The position numbers and the translations under genes are program-made. This document shows positions 1 to 7,600 of a DNA stretch of 16,975 bases, piece by piece. The DNA comes from an uncultured Clostridium sp. GTDB taxonomy: Bacteria; Bacillota; Clostridia; Lachnospirales; Lachnospiraceae. The stretch covers positions 1-16,975 of the forward strand of contig CABQJA010000034.1 of NCBI GenBank assembly GCA_902464345.1, written 5' to 3'. Under the pieces are notes generated by a model, which saw only the letters and a list, made by a program, of their open reading frames with translations, was not told the origin of the DNA and did no database searches. Numbering within the stretch: position 1 is the stretch's first letter; each line of letters opens with the position of its first letter.

Positions 1-21
1 AGATTATTCCTGACATAAGAA

Positions 22-50
22 ATGACAGATGCCTGTTTTTCATGTATAAT
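22..50 (+). promoter_or_regulatory. Sigma-A type promoter for the DUF6062 gene
   Basis: ATGACA at 22-27 and a perfect TATAAT at 45-50 are separated by 17 nt. Transcription would start near 57, leaving a short leader with a purine-rich Shine-Dalgarno (AAGGAAGG, about 67-74) before the ATG at 84. The call rests on the match to consensus only. Confidence 0.65.
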
Positions 51-83
51 TATCAATAGAAAAAACAAGGAAGGATATTCTTC

Positions 84-803
84 ATGAAAGAACAATTATT
101 TACAATTCCGGTCAACGATGCGTTCCGCTCCGACTGCGAATGCCCGGTCTGTGCGCTGTATCAGGAGCTGGAGCAAAATGCCATCGACTACACTATGGGA
201 CCAAGTTATATGGAGGATGATAATCGTGCCATGACAGATAAGCTGGGATTCTGTCAGCATCATATTCAGCTCCTCTATCACCAGAAGAACCGGCTGGGAC
301 TGGCACTTATGTTAAAAACCCATACGGATAAAACGATCCGTGATCTGAAGGAACGGGCCAAAACATCCCCTTCCGCCAACGGATTATTTAAACGCAGCAA
401 CAGTCCGTCCCCTGTCACTTCTTATATTCGGGAACTGGAGTCTCACTGTTTCATCTGTGAGCGTATGGAATCTACCTTTTCCCGTTATATTGATACTATT
501 TTTCATTTATGGAAAAAGGATGCCGATTTCCGTTCTGCCGTTGCCGGCTGCAAAGGGTTCTGTACCTGGCACTATGGTATTTTATACGATGCAGGTGCCT
601 CCAAGCTTGACAAAACCCAATATGCAGATTTCCTTACCTGCTTAAATCAGGTCTACTTTGCCGGAATGGAACGTGTAAATGATGATATTGAATGGTTTAT
701 CAACAAGTATGACTATCGTTATGCAAATGAACCGTGGAAAAACTCCAAGGACGCAATTCCACGCGGCATTTTGAAAACCAACCATATACAAATGGAGGAA
801 TGA
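84..803 (+). CDS. DUF6062 family protein with duplicated Cys/His module
   Basis: A 239-residue soluble protein with no signal peptide or membrane segment. I recognise it as the DUF6062 family of clostridia; its function is unknown. It contains two similar half-modules. The first is C20-x2-C23, then 33 residues, then C57-x2-H60 inside GFCQHH. The second is C122-x2-C125, then 34 residues, then C160-x2-H163 inside GFCTWH. Equal spacing and the shared GFC motif suggest an internal duplication and two metal (probably Zn) or redox sites; this is inference. A charged, Ser/Pro-rich linker (about 85-112) joins the halves. The gene has its own promoter and Shine-Dalgarno and appears monocistronic, because a strong hairpin begins within its last codons. 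It converges with the DUF2225 gene. Confidence 0.8.
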   Translation: MKEQLFTIPVNDAFRSDCECPVCALYQELEQNAIDYTMGPSYMEDDNRAMTDKLGFCQHHIQLLYHQKNRLGLALMLKTHTDKTIRDLKERAKTSPSANGLFKRSNSPSPVTSYIRELESHCFICERMESTFSRYIDTIFHLWKKDADFRSAVAGCKGFCTWHYGILYDAGASKLDKTQYADFLTCLNQVYFAGMERVNDDIEWFINKYDYRYANEPWKNSKDAIPRGILKTNHIQMEE

Positions 804-828
804 TTCGCAGGAATCATTCCTCCATTTT
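790..828. terminator. 17-bp hairpin terminator, probably bidirectional, overlapping the DUF6062 stop
   Basis: Arms 790-806 and 811-827 are perfect reverse complements (17 bp) around a GCAG tetraloop. The stem has an A-rich 5' foot and a T-rich 3' foot, so it can act on both strands. The TGA stop of the DUF6062 gene (801-803) lies inside the left arm. On the minus strand it lies downstream of the DUF2225 gene. The T tract is short, so termination strength is uncertain. Confidence 0.75.
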
Positions 829-866
829 ATCTCTGATTTACTGTTATCACATCCGACATTTCACAG

Positions 867-1721
867 TTAATGCTGGGATGCGTATACTTCCTTCTTGATC
901 TTCTCTTTCAGATCCAGCGCCTTATCCTTTATACGTCTCGGTGCCGTTCTGGAATTCAGAACCGATGCCAGCATTTTAACGGAATCTTCGATTCTTCCTA
1001 TATCATGAGCCAACACAGCCATAATATACCTTAACGAAATCTCATCCATACCGCACATTGGGAAATTCTCTTTTGAGAAAGCCATCAGAAATCCTTCATA
1101 TGCTTTCTGGATACATTCCCGTTCTTCCTTCTTCAACTCCGGCTGTCTCGGATCCGCTTTATCCAGTGTCTCCATTTCTCCCCGGAGAAGCCATGCCATC
1201 TTCAGAAAGATATATGCCTTTTCACTGTTCTTTGCATTTCTCTTTAATGCACAGATCAGTGCAAGCTTATGTCGGAGCAATGCGCCTTCATAGGACATAC
1301 ATGGTCCCTTTTCTTCCGGAAGTCCCTTAAAATTCGCACAAAACTCCTGTTTAATCGTCCGGTACTGTGCCGTTGTCACCGGCTTAAAATATCTGGTAAG
1401 CGCCGTATAACCACATTTACTACAGGTAATCGCATCGTACTTCAGGGGATCAATATGATTCTCATAAATCGGTCTGAGCTGCTCATCCTGATCGATCAGC
1501 TTTATCTTACCTGTGCGAACTGCTTTTACCTTAAACTCGGAATCACAGATCGGGCACTGATAGGACTTATCAAATAAAATATCCTCTTCCCGCTTCTCCG
1601 GATCATGTTTCTCCTTTTCAGCGTTTTCTGCCTCATGTGCGGTCTTTGTCTCATCCTGAAAGACCTTTTCCATATCGACTCCACCCAATCCCATCTGCTC
1701 AACATCTGAGAATAATCCCAT
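867..1721 (-). CDS. DUF2225 family zinc-ribbon-like protein
   Basis: A 284-residue cytosolic protein recognised as DUF2225, common in clostridia and of unknown function. After a charged N-terminal segment (about 20-48, rich in Glu and Lys) come two CxxC knuckles, C56-PI-C59 and C100-SK-C103 (CSKCGYTALT). This is a probable four-cysteine zinc site. The C-terminal half (about 120-280) is helical and resembles a TPR-like fold, as in family relatives (inference). A good Shine-Dalgarno, AGGAGG, precedes the ATG. It follows glnS by 34 bp on the same strand and is probably cotranscribed, but that neighbour does not reveal its role. Confidence 0.8.
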   Translation of the reverse strand: MGLFSDVEQMGLGGVDMEKVFQDETKTAHEAENAEKEKHDPEKREEDILFDKSYQCPICDSEFKVKAVRTGKIKLIDQDEQLRPIYENHIDPLKYDAITCSKCGYTALTRYFKPVTTAQYRTIKQEFCANFKGLPEEKGPCMSYEGALLRHKLALICALKRNAKNSEKAYIFLKMAWLLRGEMETLDKADPRQPELKKEERECIQKAYEGFLMAFSKENFPMCGMDEISLRYIMAVLAHDIGRIEDSVKMLASVLNSRTAPRRIKDKALDLKEKIKKEVYASQH

Positions 1722-1755
1722 AGTAACTACCTCCTGTTCCGACTCCCGTCACCGA

Positions 1756-3420
1756 CTAATTCGGCTTATAAGAGCTCTTCAGAGAAACAATCCGGTTAAA
1801 TACCAGATGCTCCTCGTCTGTATCCTTTGTATCTACACAGAAATATCCGTTTCTCATAAACTGGAAGGAATCTCCCGGCTTTGCCTCCCGGAAATTCTCC
1901 TCTAATTTACAGTTTTTCAATACGGTAAGTGAGTTCGGATTCAGATTCCATGATCCGTCTTCATTCCGAACCGGTTCATCATCCTTTACAATGTTCTCAT
2001 ATAAACGTACTTCCGCATCTACACAGGTACCTGCATCTACCCAGTGGATCGTACCCTTTACCTTTCTTCCTTCAAATCCGGAACCGCTTCTTGTCTCCGG
2101 ATCATAGGTACAATGGATTTCTGTGATATTTCCCTGCTCATCCTTCTTAAAGTCTACACATTTCACAAAATAAGCACCCTTTAAGCGGACCTCATTGCCA
2201 GGGAACAAACGGAAATATTTCTTCGGCGGATTCTCCATAAAGTCTTCCCGCTCAATATATAATTCTCTGGAGAATGGCACCTTACGCACTCCTAATTCCG
2301 GATTCTCCTGGTTGTTCTCCACTTCCATGTATTCAACCTGTCCTTCCGGATAGTTGTCAATGATCAGCTTAACCGGATCCAGAACCGCCATCATACGATT
2401 CGCCTTCATCTTCAGATCCTCACGGATGCAGTATTCAAGCATCGCATAATCACAGGTGCTCTGTGCCTTTGAAACACCGGTCAGACTCATAAACAGCTTA
2501 ATGGACTCCGGTGTAAAACCACGACGTCTTAAGGCACTTAAGGAAACCAGTCTCGGATCATCCCATCCATCTACGATACCTTCCTCTACCAGCTGCTTGA
2601 TATAACGCTTTCCGGTAACAACACTCTTTAAATATAGCTTGGCAAACTCGATCTGCTTCGGTGGATGCGGATATTCCAGCTCGCGGACTACCCAGTCATA
2701 CAGTGGACGGTGATCCTCAAACTCCAGTGTACAGATAGAGTGTGTAACGCCTTCAATTGCATCCTCGATCGGATGTGCAAAATCATACATCGGATAAATG
2801 CACCACTTATCTCCTGTGTTATGATGATGCATATGTGCAACACGGTAAATAACCGGATCACGCATATTGATATTCGGCGCTGCCATATCGATCTTGGCAC
2901 GCAATACCTTGCTGCCATCCTCAAACTCACCGTTCTTCATTCCCTCAAACAATGCCAGATTTTCCTCAATTGAACGATCCCGGTATGGACTGTTCTTACC
3001 AGGCTCTGTCAGAGTTCCACGATACTCCCGGATCTCATCTGCCGAAAGATCACAGACAAATGCCTTTCCCTTCTTGATCAGCTTCACGGCTGCTTCATAC
3101 ATCTGATCAAAATAATTGGATGCAAAGAAAAGACGATCTTCAAAATCAGCCCCCAGCCACTTTACATCTGCCAGAATCGAGTCAACAAACTCTGTCTTCT
3201 CCTTGGTTGGGTTGGTATCATCAAACCGCAGATTGAACTGTCCGTGATATTCCTGTGCCAATCCGTAATTTAATAAAATGGATTTGGCATGTCCGATATG
3301 AAGATATCCGTTCGGCTCCGGTGGAAACCGGGTTACGATCTTCTCATACTTACCTTCTTCCAAATCTTTATCAATAATCTGTTCAATAAAATTCCTTGAA
3401 ATAATTTCCTGCTCTTCCAC
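1756..3420 (-). CDS. glnS: Glutaminyl-tRNA synthetase
   Basis: A 554-residue class I aminoacyl-tRNA synthetase that charges tRNA-Gln with glutamine using ATP in the cytoplasm. The N-terminal catalytic domain has PEPNGYLHIGHAKS (HIGH at 41-44), the LRFDDTNP motif (about 64-71) and the GlnRS-type stretch YDFAHPIEDAIEG (212-224) that separates it from GluRS. GWDDPR follows at 285-290. The C-terminal half has the beta-barrel anticodon-binding domain ending near VSLKSSYKPN. Length is usual for bacterial GlnRS. The second signature is atypical: VVTGKR (267-272) stands where E. coli has VMSKR. AGGAGG precedes the ATG, and a promoter lies about 40-70 bp upstream. It heads a two-gene unit with the DUF2225 gene. 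No T-box is visible in the short leader. Confidence 0.96.
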   Translation of the reverse strand: MEEQEIISRNFIEQIIDKDLEEGKYEKIVTRFPPEPNGYLHIGHAKSILLNYGLAQEYHGQFNLRFDDTNPTKEKTEFVDSILADVKWLGADFEDRLFFASNYFDQMYEAAVKLIKKGKAFVCDLSADEIREYRGTLTEPGKNSPYRDRSIEENLALFEGMKNGEFEDGSKVLRAKIDMAAPNINMRDPVIYRVAHMHHHNTGDKWCIYPMYDFAHPIEDAIEGVTHSICTLEFEDHRPLYDWVVRELEYPHPPKQIEFAKLYLKSVVTGKRYIKQLVEEGIVDGWDDPRLVSLSALRRRGFTPESIKLFMSLTGVSKAQSTCDYAMLEYCIREDLKMKANRMMAVLDPVKLIIDNYPEGQVEYMEVENNQENPELGVRKVPFSRELYIEREDFMENPPKKYFRLFPGNEVRLKGAYFVKCVDFKKDEQGNITEIHCTYDPETRSGSGFEGRKVKGTIHWVDAGTCVDAEVRLYENIVKDDEPVRNEDGSWNLNPNSLTVLKNCKLEENFREAKPGDSFQFMRNGYFCVDTKDTDEEHLVFNRIVSLKSSYKPN

Positions 3421-3459
3421 GAATAAATCCTCCTGCTAGCTAAAATCATATACCAGATT

Positions 3460-3488
3460 AGTATACCATTTCTAACATAATAAGTCTA
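3460..3488 (-). promoter_or_regulatory. Promoter for glnS-DUF2225
   Basis: On the minus strand TAGACT (3488-3483) and TATACT (3465-3460) are separated by 17 nt, with an upstream TG that makes an extended -10 (TGgTATACT). It is divergent from the tRNA-Thr promoter. Confidence 0.6.
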
Positions 3489-3543
3489 TGAAGAAATCAG
3501 GGAAATGCCAAACAAAAAATTTTTCAAATATGAAAGTTAGTCC

Positions 3544-3572
3544 TTGACAACCTCTCTCTTATTTGGTATATT
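3544..3572 (+). promoter_or_regulatory. Strong sigma-A promoter for tRNA-Thr
   Basis: A perfect TTGACA (3544-3549), a 17-nt spacer and TATATT (3567-3572). The A/T-rich stretch just upstream (about 3516-3535) could act as an UP element. The predicted start near 3579 leaves only about 20 nt before the tRNA, and this leader contains a 6-bp inverted repeat (3580-3585 and 3591-3596). Confidence 0.8.
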
Positions 3573-3599
3573 AATCACGTTGCTGAAATACAGCAAGAT

Positions 3600-3672
3600 G
3601 CTACTATAGCTCAGGTGGTAGAGCGCATCATTGGTAATGATGAGGTCACGGGTCCGACTCCCGTTAGTAGCT
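3600..3672 (+). tRNA. tRNA-Thr (anticodon GGU)
   Basis: A full cloverleaf can be folded by eye. The acceptor stem 3600-3606 pairs with 3665-3671 (7 of 7). The D arm is 3609-3624. The anticodon stem 3626-3630 pairs with 3638-3642 around loop TTGGTAA, with GGT at 3633-3635, which decodes ACC/ACU threonine. The variable loop has 5 nt. The T stem 3648-3652 pairs with 3660-3664. The discriminator is T3672, and CCA is not encoded. The T loop reads TCCGACT, so position 55 is C instead of the near-universal T. In other clostridia a tRNA-Thr is also found near sigH; here the two genes face each other. Confidence 0.95.
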
Positions 3673-3693
3673 TATTTTTATGCTCTGCGCTGC

Positions 3694-3756
3694 AAAAAAG
3701 AAGTTCGGCTATACATGCAAGTTTACTTGCTAATGTATAAGACGAACTTCTTTTTT
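3694..3756. terminator. Long three-tier hairpin, bidirectional terminator between tRNA-Thr and sigH
   Basis: The outer arms 3694-3707 and 3743-3756 pair over 14 bp and begin and end in six A and six T. The middle arms 3710-3716 and 3733-3739 pair over 7 bp, and the inner arms 3717-3721 and 3726-3730 over 5 bp, with a TTTA loop. Small internal loops separate the tiers. The six-T foot on each strand fits intrinsic termination of both converging transcripts. Confidence 0.85.
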
Positions 3757-3822
3757 ATTGGGTGGAACACCCATACCGCGCCCAACCGTAGCGAAAACGA
3801 GGTTGCAGTGCAGATCTATGCA

Positions 3823-4410
3823 TCACTCCGCACTCAGTTTTTTCCGGATTCTCTGAATCGCATTATCCACGGATTTCTCACTCTTCCCCAGCTCCTCGGC
3901 AATCTGTCCATATGCCTGTCCGTTCAGATATAACTCCAGCACCTGCCGCTCATATCGGCTGAGCAGTGTATTTATTTTCTCCAGAATTCCACCAAGCTTC
4001 TCCTGCATCAGCAGATTAGCCTCCGGATTGCTGTATTCTTCTGCTGCCAGCATATCCATCAATGAAACATCTGCCTTATCCTGGGAATAAAATGATATAT
4101 AGGTATTTAACGGATAATGCTTTTTCCGGTTGGAGCGCGTAACAGCTGTACAGATCTGCCGTTTCACACACAGTACGGCAAAAGTCCGGAAGCTGCAGTC
4201 CTTCCCCTGTTCATAATCCCGGATTGCCTTAAATAATCCGATCATCCCCTCCTGCACCAGATCCTCAGAATCTGCACCGATCAAATATACCTCTCTGCTT
4301 TCCCGTTTCACCATATTCCGATACTTGTCTAACAGGTAATCCATCGCTTCATGATTTCCACTGTGAATCTGTGCGATAATATCTTCATCTGTCATATTCT
4401 CATAGTCCAT
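3823..4410 (-). CDS. sigH: RNA polymerase sporulation sigma factor SigH
   Basis: A 195-residue sigma-70 family protein (sigma-30/Spo0H type) that directs RNA polymerase to stationary-phase and early sporulation promoters. Region 2 covers about residues 20-95: a YLLDKYRNMV helix, then DLVQEGMIGLFKAIRDYE, the core-binding and -10-recognition helices, ending in FRTFAVLCVKRQI. Region 4 (about 147-192) has LSRYERQVLELYLNGQAYGQIAEELGKSEKSVDNAI-type helix-turn-helix features for the -35. It is slightly shorter than Bacillus SigH. The ATG follows GAGGAG with 6 nt spacing. The c-di-GMP gene lies 68 bp upstream on the same strand, so cotranscription is possible. I found no convincing promoter of its own in that gap. 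Confidence 0.88.
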   Translation of the reverse strand: MDYENMTDEDIIAQIHSGNHEAMDYLLDKYRNMVKRESREVYLIGADSEDLVQEGMIGLFKAIRDYEQGKDCSFRTFAVLCVKRQICTAVTRSNRKKHYPLNTYISFYSQDKADVSLMDMLAAEEYSNPEANLLMQEKLGGILEKINTLLSRYERQVLELYLNGQAYGQIAEELGKSEKSVDNAIQRIRKKLSAE

Positions 4411-4478
4411 TTCCAGCTCCTCTGCCCTGTTGCACTTTAACTATCCATATTATTTATTCTTTCTGCTTTCGCAGCTTC

Positions 4479-7400
4479 TCAGTCCTTCGCCTCTGCTCTA
4501 TGAAGTGCCACTTCCAGTCTGCCTCTTCCCTTTTCCTTGGCACTGTAAAGTGCGTTATCAGACTCCTCATATAATTGATTGAACGTGGCCTCTGTTTTGG
4601 CGATCACCGCTCCCATGGAAATACCGGTTCCACCCTCTGCCGATTTCACCGTCAGATTTACCTTGTCAAAAATCTGCTGGGCACGTTCCCGCATCACATC
4701 TTCCGGTACAGTTTTACTGAAGAACAGCATGGCGGCAAACTCATCTCCACCCATTCGGCAGGCAAAATCATCATCCCGAAGAGACATCAGCAATGCCTGA
4801 GCTACCATGATCAGATACTTATCTCCCATGTGATGCCCATAGGTATCATTGTACTGCTTAAACCGGTCAACATCCATCATGATCATCATTGCATTCGTTG
4901 TACCCTGCAGCAGCTTCATTTCCATATCACTCCGGAATGCCGCATGATTTAAAAGTCCGGTAAGCGGATCCGTACGGTAGGTGCTCTCCCAGTTTCTGAG
5001 TCTTGCCTCTGCCTTACTCTGCTCAGTATCCGTTAATATCTTCATCGAATATGTATTGGACACGTCGGAAATTATGATTTCGGAACGCGGTGCCTGTGCT
5101 GCCGAATCATAGAAAACTCTTCCGTAACAAAATACATAAATATCCGTTCCGTCCTTCCGGTGGATTCTGTGCTCCTGAAATACAAAGGTACTCTTTGCAA
5201 TATTTGCATTCGTCCGACACAGATACTCCGTGCGTTCTGCCTCCGGAATCAGGTCCAGCTGGTTCATAACATTGTTCTCGACATCCTCCCGCGTATATCC
5301 GGTCAGCATTTCAAAGTTATCATCCACAGATATGATATTCCATGACTCATCAACCAGATATCTGCTGTAAGGTATCGTATGCACACTGAATACCTCTTCC
5401 AGATGACTGTCATCCGTCGCCTCCGGCTGCACACCGGTTTCCTTCTCTTCTATTCTGGTAATATCACTTTCTTTTATCAGATCCGAATATTTTTCTGAAA
5501 CCAGTTGAATAAACTCAGACACAATAAATGGGTCAAACTGTCCTCCGGCACATCTTCTGAGTTCCTCCACTGCCTCTGAAACAGGCATTGCCGGTCTGTA
5601 GGCCCGGTCATTGGTCATTGCATCAAATGCATCCACCACTGCGATCACGCGAGACAGGATCGGGATACTCTCCCGGCTCAGTCCGTCCGGATACCCGTTT
5701 CCGTCCCATCGTTCATGATGATGTCTTATCTCCTCTGCAATCTGCTTCAGCTCCGTATTACTGTTCGCAATCTCATATCCTTTCTCCACATGAGACCGCA
5801 TGATCTTCCATTCCTCCTCCGTCAGCTTTCCCGGCTTATTGAGGATTTCCATCGGAACTCCGATCTTTCCGATATCATGAAGCAGACAAAGCAGTGCCAG
5901 CTTGCTCTGCTGAATATCCGTCAGTTCAATTCTTTTACCAAGCTCCGCTCCCATGATCTGCGTCCTGCGCACATGCTGTTCCGTGTCACTGTCGCATTCC
6001 TCCAGTGCCCGGATCAATGAGGTCAGCATATCCGAATGGATGGATTTCTGATCCACCAGCTTCTTCGTACGCATGGCCTGTGCTGTATCCTGTATTACAT
6101 CCGCAATATTCTGGCTCTCATCTATTACCACACTGGCAGCATATTGTATACTTCCATCATACAGTTCTCTCACCTCTGACAGACACCGGAACATCTCTTC
6201 TTCACTGCTCCGGCTGCATAATGCGATCAGATTGGCATCCACTCCCCGGACATAATAGGTCCTTTCCGGGAAACATTTCCGCATGATATCCGCAAGCATG
6301 TGGATCTTCTGATCACCCACATGGCTTCCCATCGTACTGTTAATCACCGACAGACTGTTAATATCACAGATCGCCACACCGACCGGAAATGTAAAATGCT
6401 CCTGCTCCTCGACTGCCAGCTGCTGAAAGCTTTCCCACTTCTGAAATCCTGTCAGCATATCTGTCTCCAGTGCAATATCGGAGAATACAAACATGCGTCC
6501 AAGCTTACGTCCCTGCTTATTATCCAGCCGCCGGATATCGCATCTGAGCGGATGTTCCTCTTCCTCTCCCTTGATATAGCATTGCAGAGAAAAGCTCTCA
6601 TCCTCTGCCGTAAGATTTACGGAAAGCTTATAGGTTTCCAGAAACTCCTGTAATTTCTCACATTCTCCAAGTGCCTCTCCCAGAAAATAATCCGCTCTCT
6701 CATTATGTAAGATCAGATTGTCATCATAATCAAACAGCACGATTCCCTGGCTGATATTCTCAAACACATAGGTTTTCAGCTTATTTAACATTCCGTGTGT
6801 CGAATAATTAAAGCAGCTCCAGTAGATCAGAAATGAGATCAGACTATATCCGCAGATCGAGTAATCCAGAAGATTATATACATTGTCTCCCGGCAGGAAC
6901 AGGAAGATTGCATTTACAAGTACGATCGCAAAAATTCCCAGAATCACATAGCGATACTGAGCCCGGTATTCCTTCGGAATCCGGCACATCTTTCTGATCA
7001 GAAGGAAAAGTACCGCAACCACGATCAGATATGAGAAAACCAGATGCATACAATACAACGGTTTCATATCATAGTTGTATTTTGCAATAAACGTATCCCG
7101 TCCGGTATATCCGATCGCAATCTCGCAGAACGGATTGATTGCAAAAATCACCAATTCATATAATGAATACAAGCAACAGACTTTGATTGCTATCCTGCCG
7201 GTCTTCGAGAATTCTCCTTTTATGAAATACACCACAAAAATAAGAAGACATACCAGCATAAAATCAATACTAATAAAATAAATGCTCGACATCACAGACA
7301 TCAGCAGATATGTCTCATCCAAAATACTGATCAGATAACTGATATCCACAACTGCTGCCGCAATACAGGCAAATCCAAGAAACCGTCCTGTCGTACGATT

Positions 7401-7505
7401 CTTTTTTAATGACTGAACCCCTAAATAAACATCCGTAATCGCAATCAGAATAGAAATTGCTATATATACATCCAAAATAACCTCGTTCAAGCAACTCTCC
7501 TCCAT
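4479..7505 (-). CDS. Membrane c-di-GMP enzyme: 7TM-PAS-GGDEF(degenerate)-HD-GYP-PAS-GGDEF
   Basis: A 1008-residue multidomain signalling protein. Residues 1-235 hold about seven hydrophobic helices, like the 7TM sensor of some histidine kinases. A PAS-like segment follows (about 250-345). Residues 346-485 look like a GGDEF domain whose signature is lost (GVDAN at 421-425). HD-GYP lies at about 490-672 with HDIGKIGVP (543-551) and HHERWDGNGYP (596-606), the c-di-GMP phosphodiesterase signature. A second PAS is at about 712-815. The final GGDEF (845-1000) is intact: RMGGDEF with GGDEF at 919-923, and an RxxD product-inhibition site R910-D913. It could therefore both make and hydrolyse c-di-GMP. 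The start is the weakest point, with only GGAT six bases ahead of the ATG. It precedes sigH, so a stationary-phase link is possible but unproven. Confidence 0.9.
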   Translation of the reverse strand: MEESCLNEVILDVYIAISILIAITDVYLGVQSLKKNRTTGRFLGFACIAAAVVDISYLISILDETYLLMSVMSSIYFISIDFMLVCLLIFVVYFIKGEFSKTGRIAIKVCCLYSLYELVIFAINPFCEIAIGYTGRDTFIAKYNYDMKPLYCMHLVFSYLIVVAVLFLLIRKMCRIPKEYRAQYRYVILGIFAIVLVNAIFLFLPGDNVYNLLDYSICGYSLISFLIYWSCFNYSTHGMLNKLKTYVFENISQGIVLFDYDDNLILHNERADYFLGEALGECEKLQEFLETYKLSVNLTAEDESFSLQCYIKGEEEEHPLRCDIRRLDNKQGRKLGRMFVFSDIALETDMLTGFQKWESFQQLAVEEQEHFTFPVGVAICDINSLSVINSTMGSHVGDQKIHMLADIMRKCFPERTYYVRGVDANLIALCSRSSEEEMFRCLSEVRELYDGSIQYAASVVIDESQNIADVIQDTAQAMRTKKLVDQKSIHSDMLTSLIRALEECDSDTEQHVRRTQIMGAELGKRIELTDIQQSKLALLCLLHDIGKIGVPMEILNKPGKLTEEEWKIMRSHVEKGYEIANSNTELKQIAEEIRHHHERWDGNGYPDGLSRESIPILSRVIAVVDAFDAMTNDRAYRPAMPVSEAVEELRRCAGGQFDPFIVSEFIQLVSEKYSDLIKESDITRIEEKETGVQPEATDDSHLEEVFSVHTIPYSRYLVDESWNIISVDDNFEMLTGYTREDVENNVMNQLDLIPEAERTEYLCRTNANIAKSTFVFQEHRIHRKDGTDIYVFCYGRVFYDSAAQAPRSEIIISDVSNTYSMKILTDTEQSKAEARLRNWESTYRTDPLTGLLNHAAFRSDMEMKLLQGTTNAMMIMMDVDRFKQYNDTYGHHMGDKYLIMVAQALLMSLRDDDFACRMGGDEFAAMLFFSKTVPEDVMRERAQQIFDKVNLTVKSAEGGTGISMGAVIAKTEATFNQLYEESDNALYSAKEKGRGRLEVALHRAEAKD

Positions 7506-7555
7506 ATTAAAATCCGTACACCCAATACATTTCTTCTGTAGGTAGAATTGATTTT

Positions 7556-7584
7556 ATGTTACCACTTTATTACAAATGAATCAA
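7556..7584 (-). promoter_or_regulatory. Weak candidate promoter for the c-di-GMP gene
   Basis: On the minus strand TTGATT (7584-7579) and TAACAT (7561-7556) are 17 nt apart. The -10 is a poor match. The -35 would fall in the left arm of the inverted repeat at 7573-7600. Confidence 0.3.
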
Positions 7585-7600
7585 TCTTCGGATTCATTTG
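7573..7600. promoter_or_regulatory. 10-bp perfect inverted repeat, candidate operator
   Basis: CAAATGAATC (7573-7582) and GATTCATTTG (7591-7600) are perfect reverse complements around an 8-nt spacer. The right arm ends one base before the TTGACA of the aldolase promoter. No T tract follows, so an operator is more likely than a terminator. Confidence 0.5.

Noticed and set aside
3421..3459. T-box or riboswitch before glnS
   Set aside because: The predicted leader is too short for a structured control RNA.
3759..3773. TGGGTG/CACCCA inverted repeat as a second terminator after sigH
   Set aside because: The loop is three bases and no T run follows in the sigH direction before the stronger hairpin; it may simply add to that structure.
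4463..4474. CTGC-GAAA-GCAG hairpin upstream of sigH as terminator
   Set aside because: Only 4 bp of stem and no T run follows on the minus strand.
5588..6653. Several plus-strand open frames of 60-117 codons opposite the c-di-GMP gene
   Set aside because: They are antisense frames over a well-supported coding gene, with no recognisable domain or Shine-Dalgarno.
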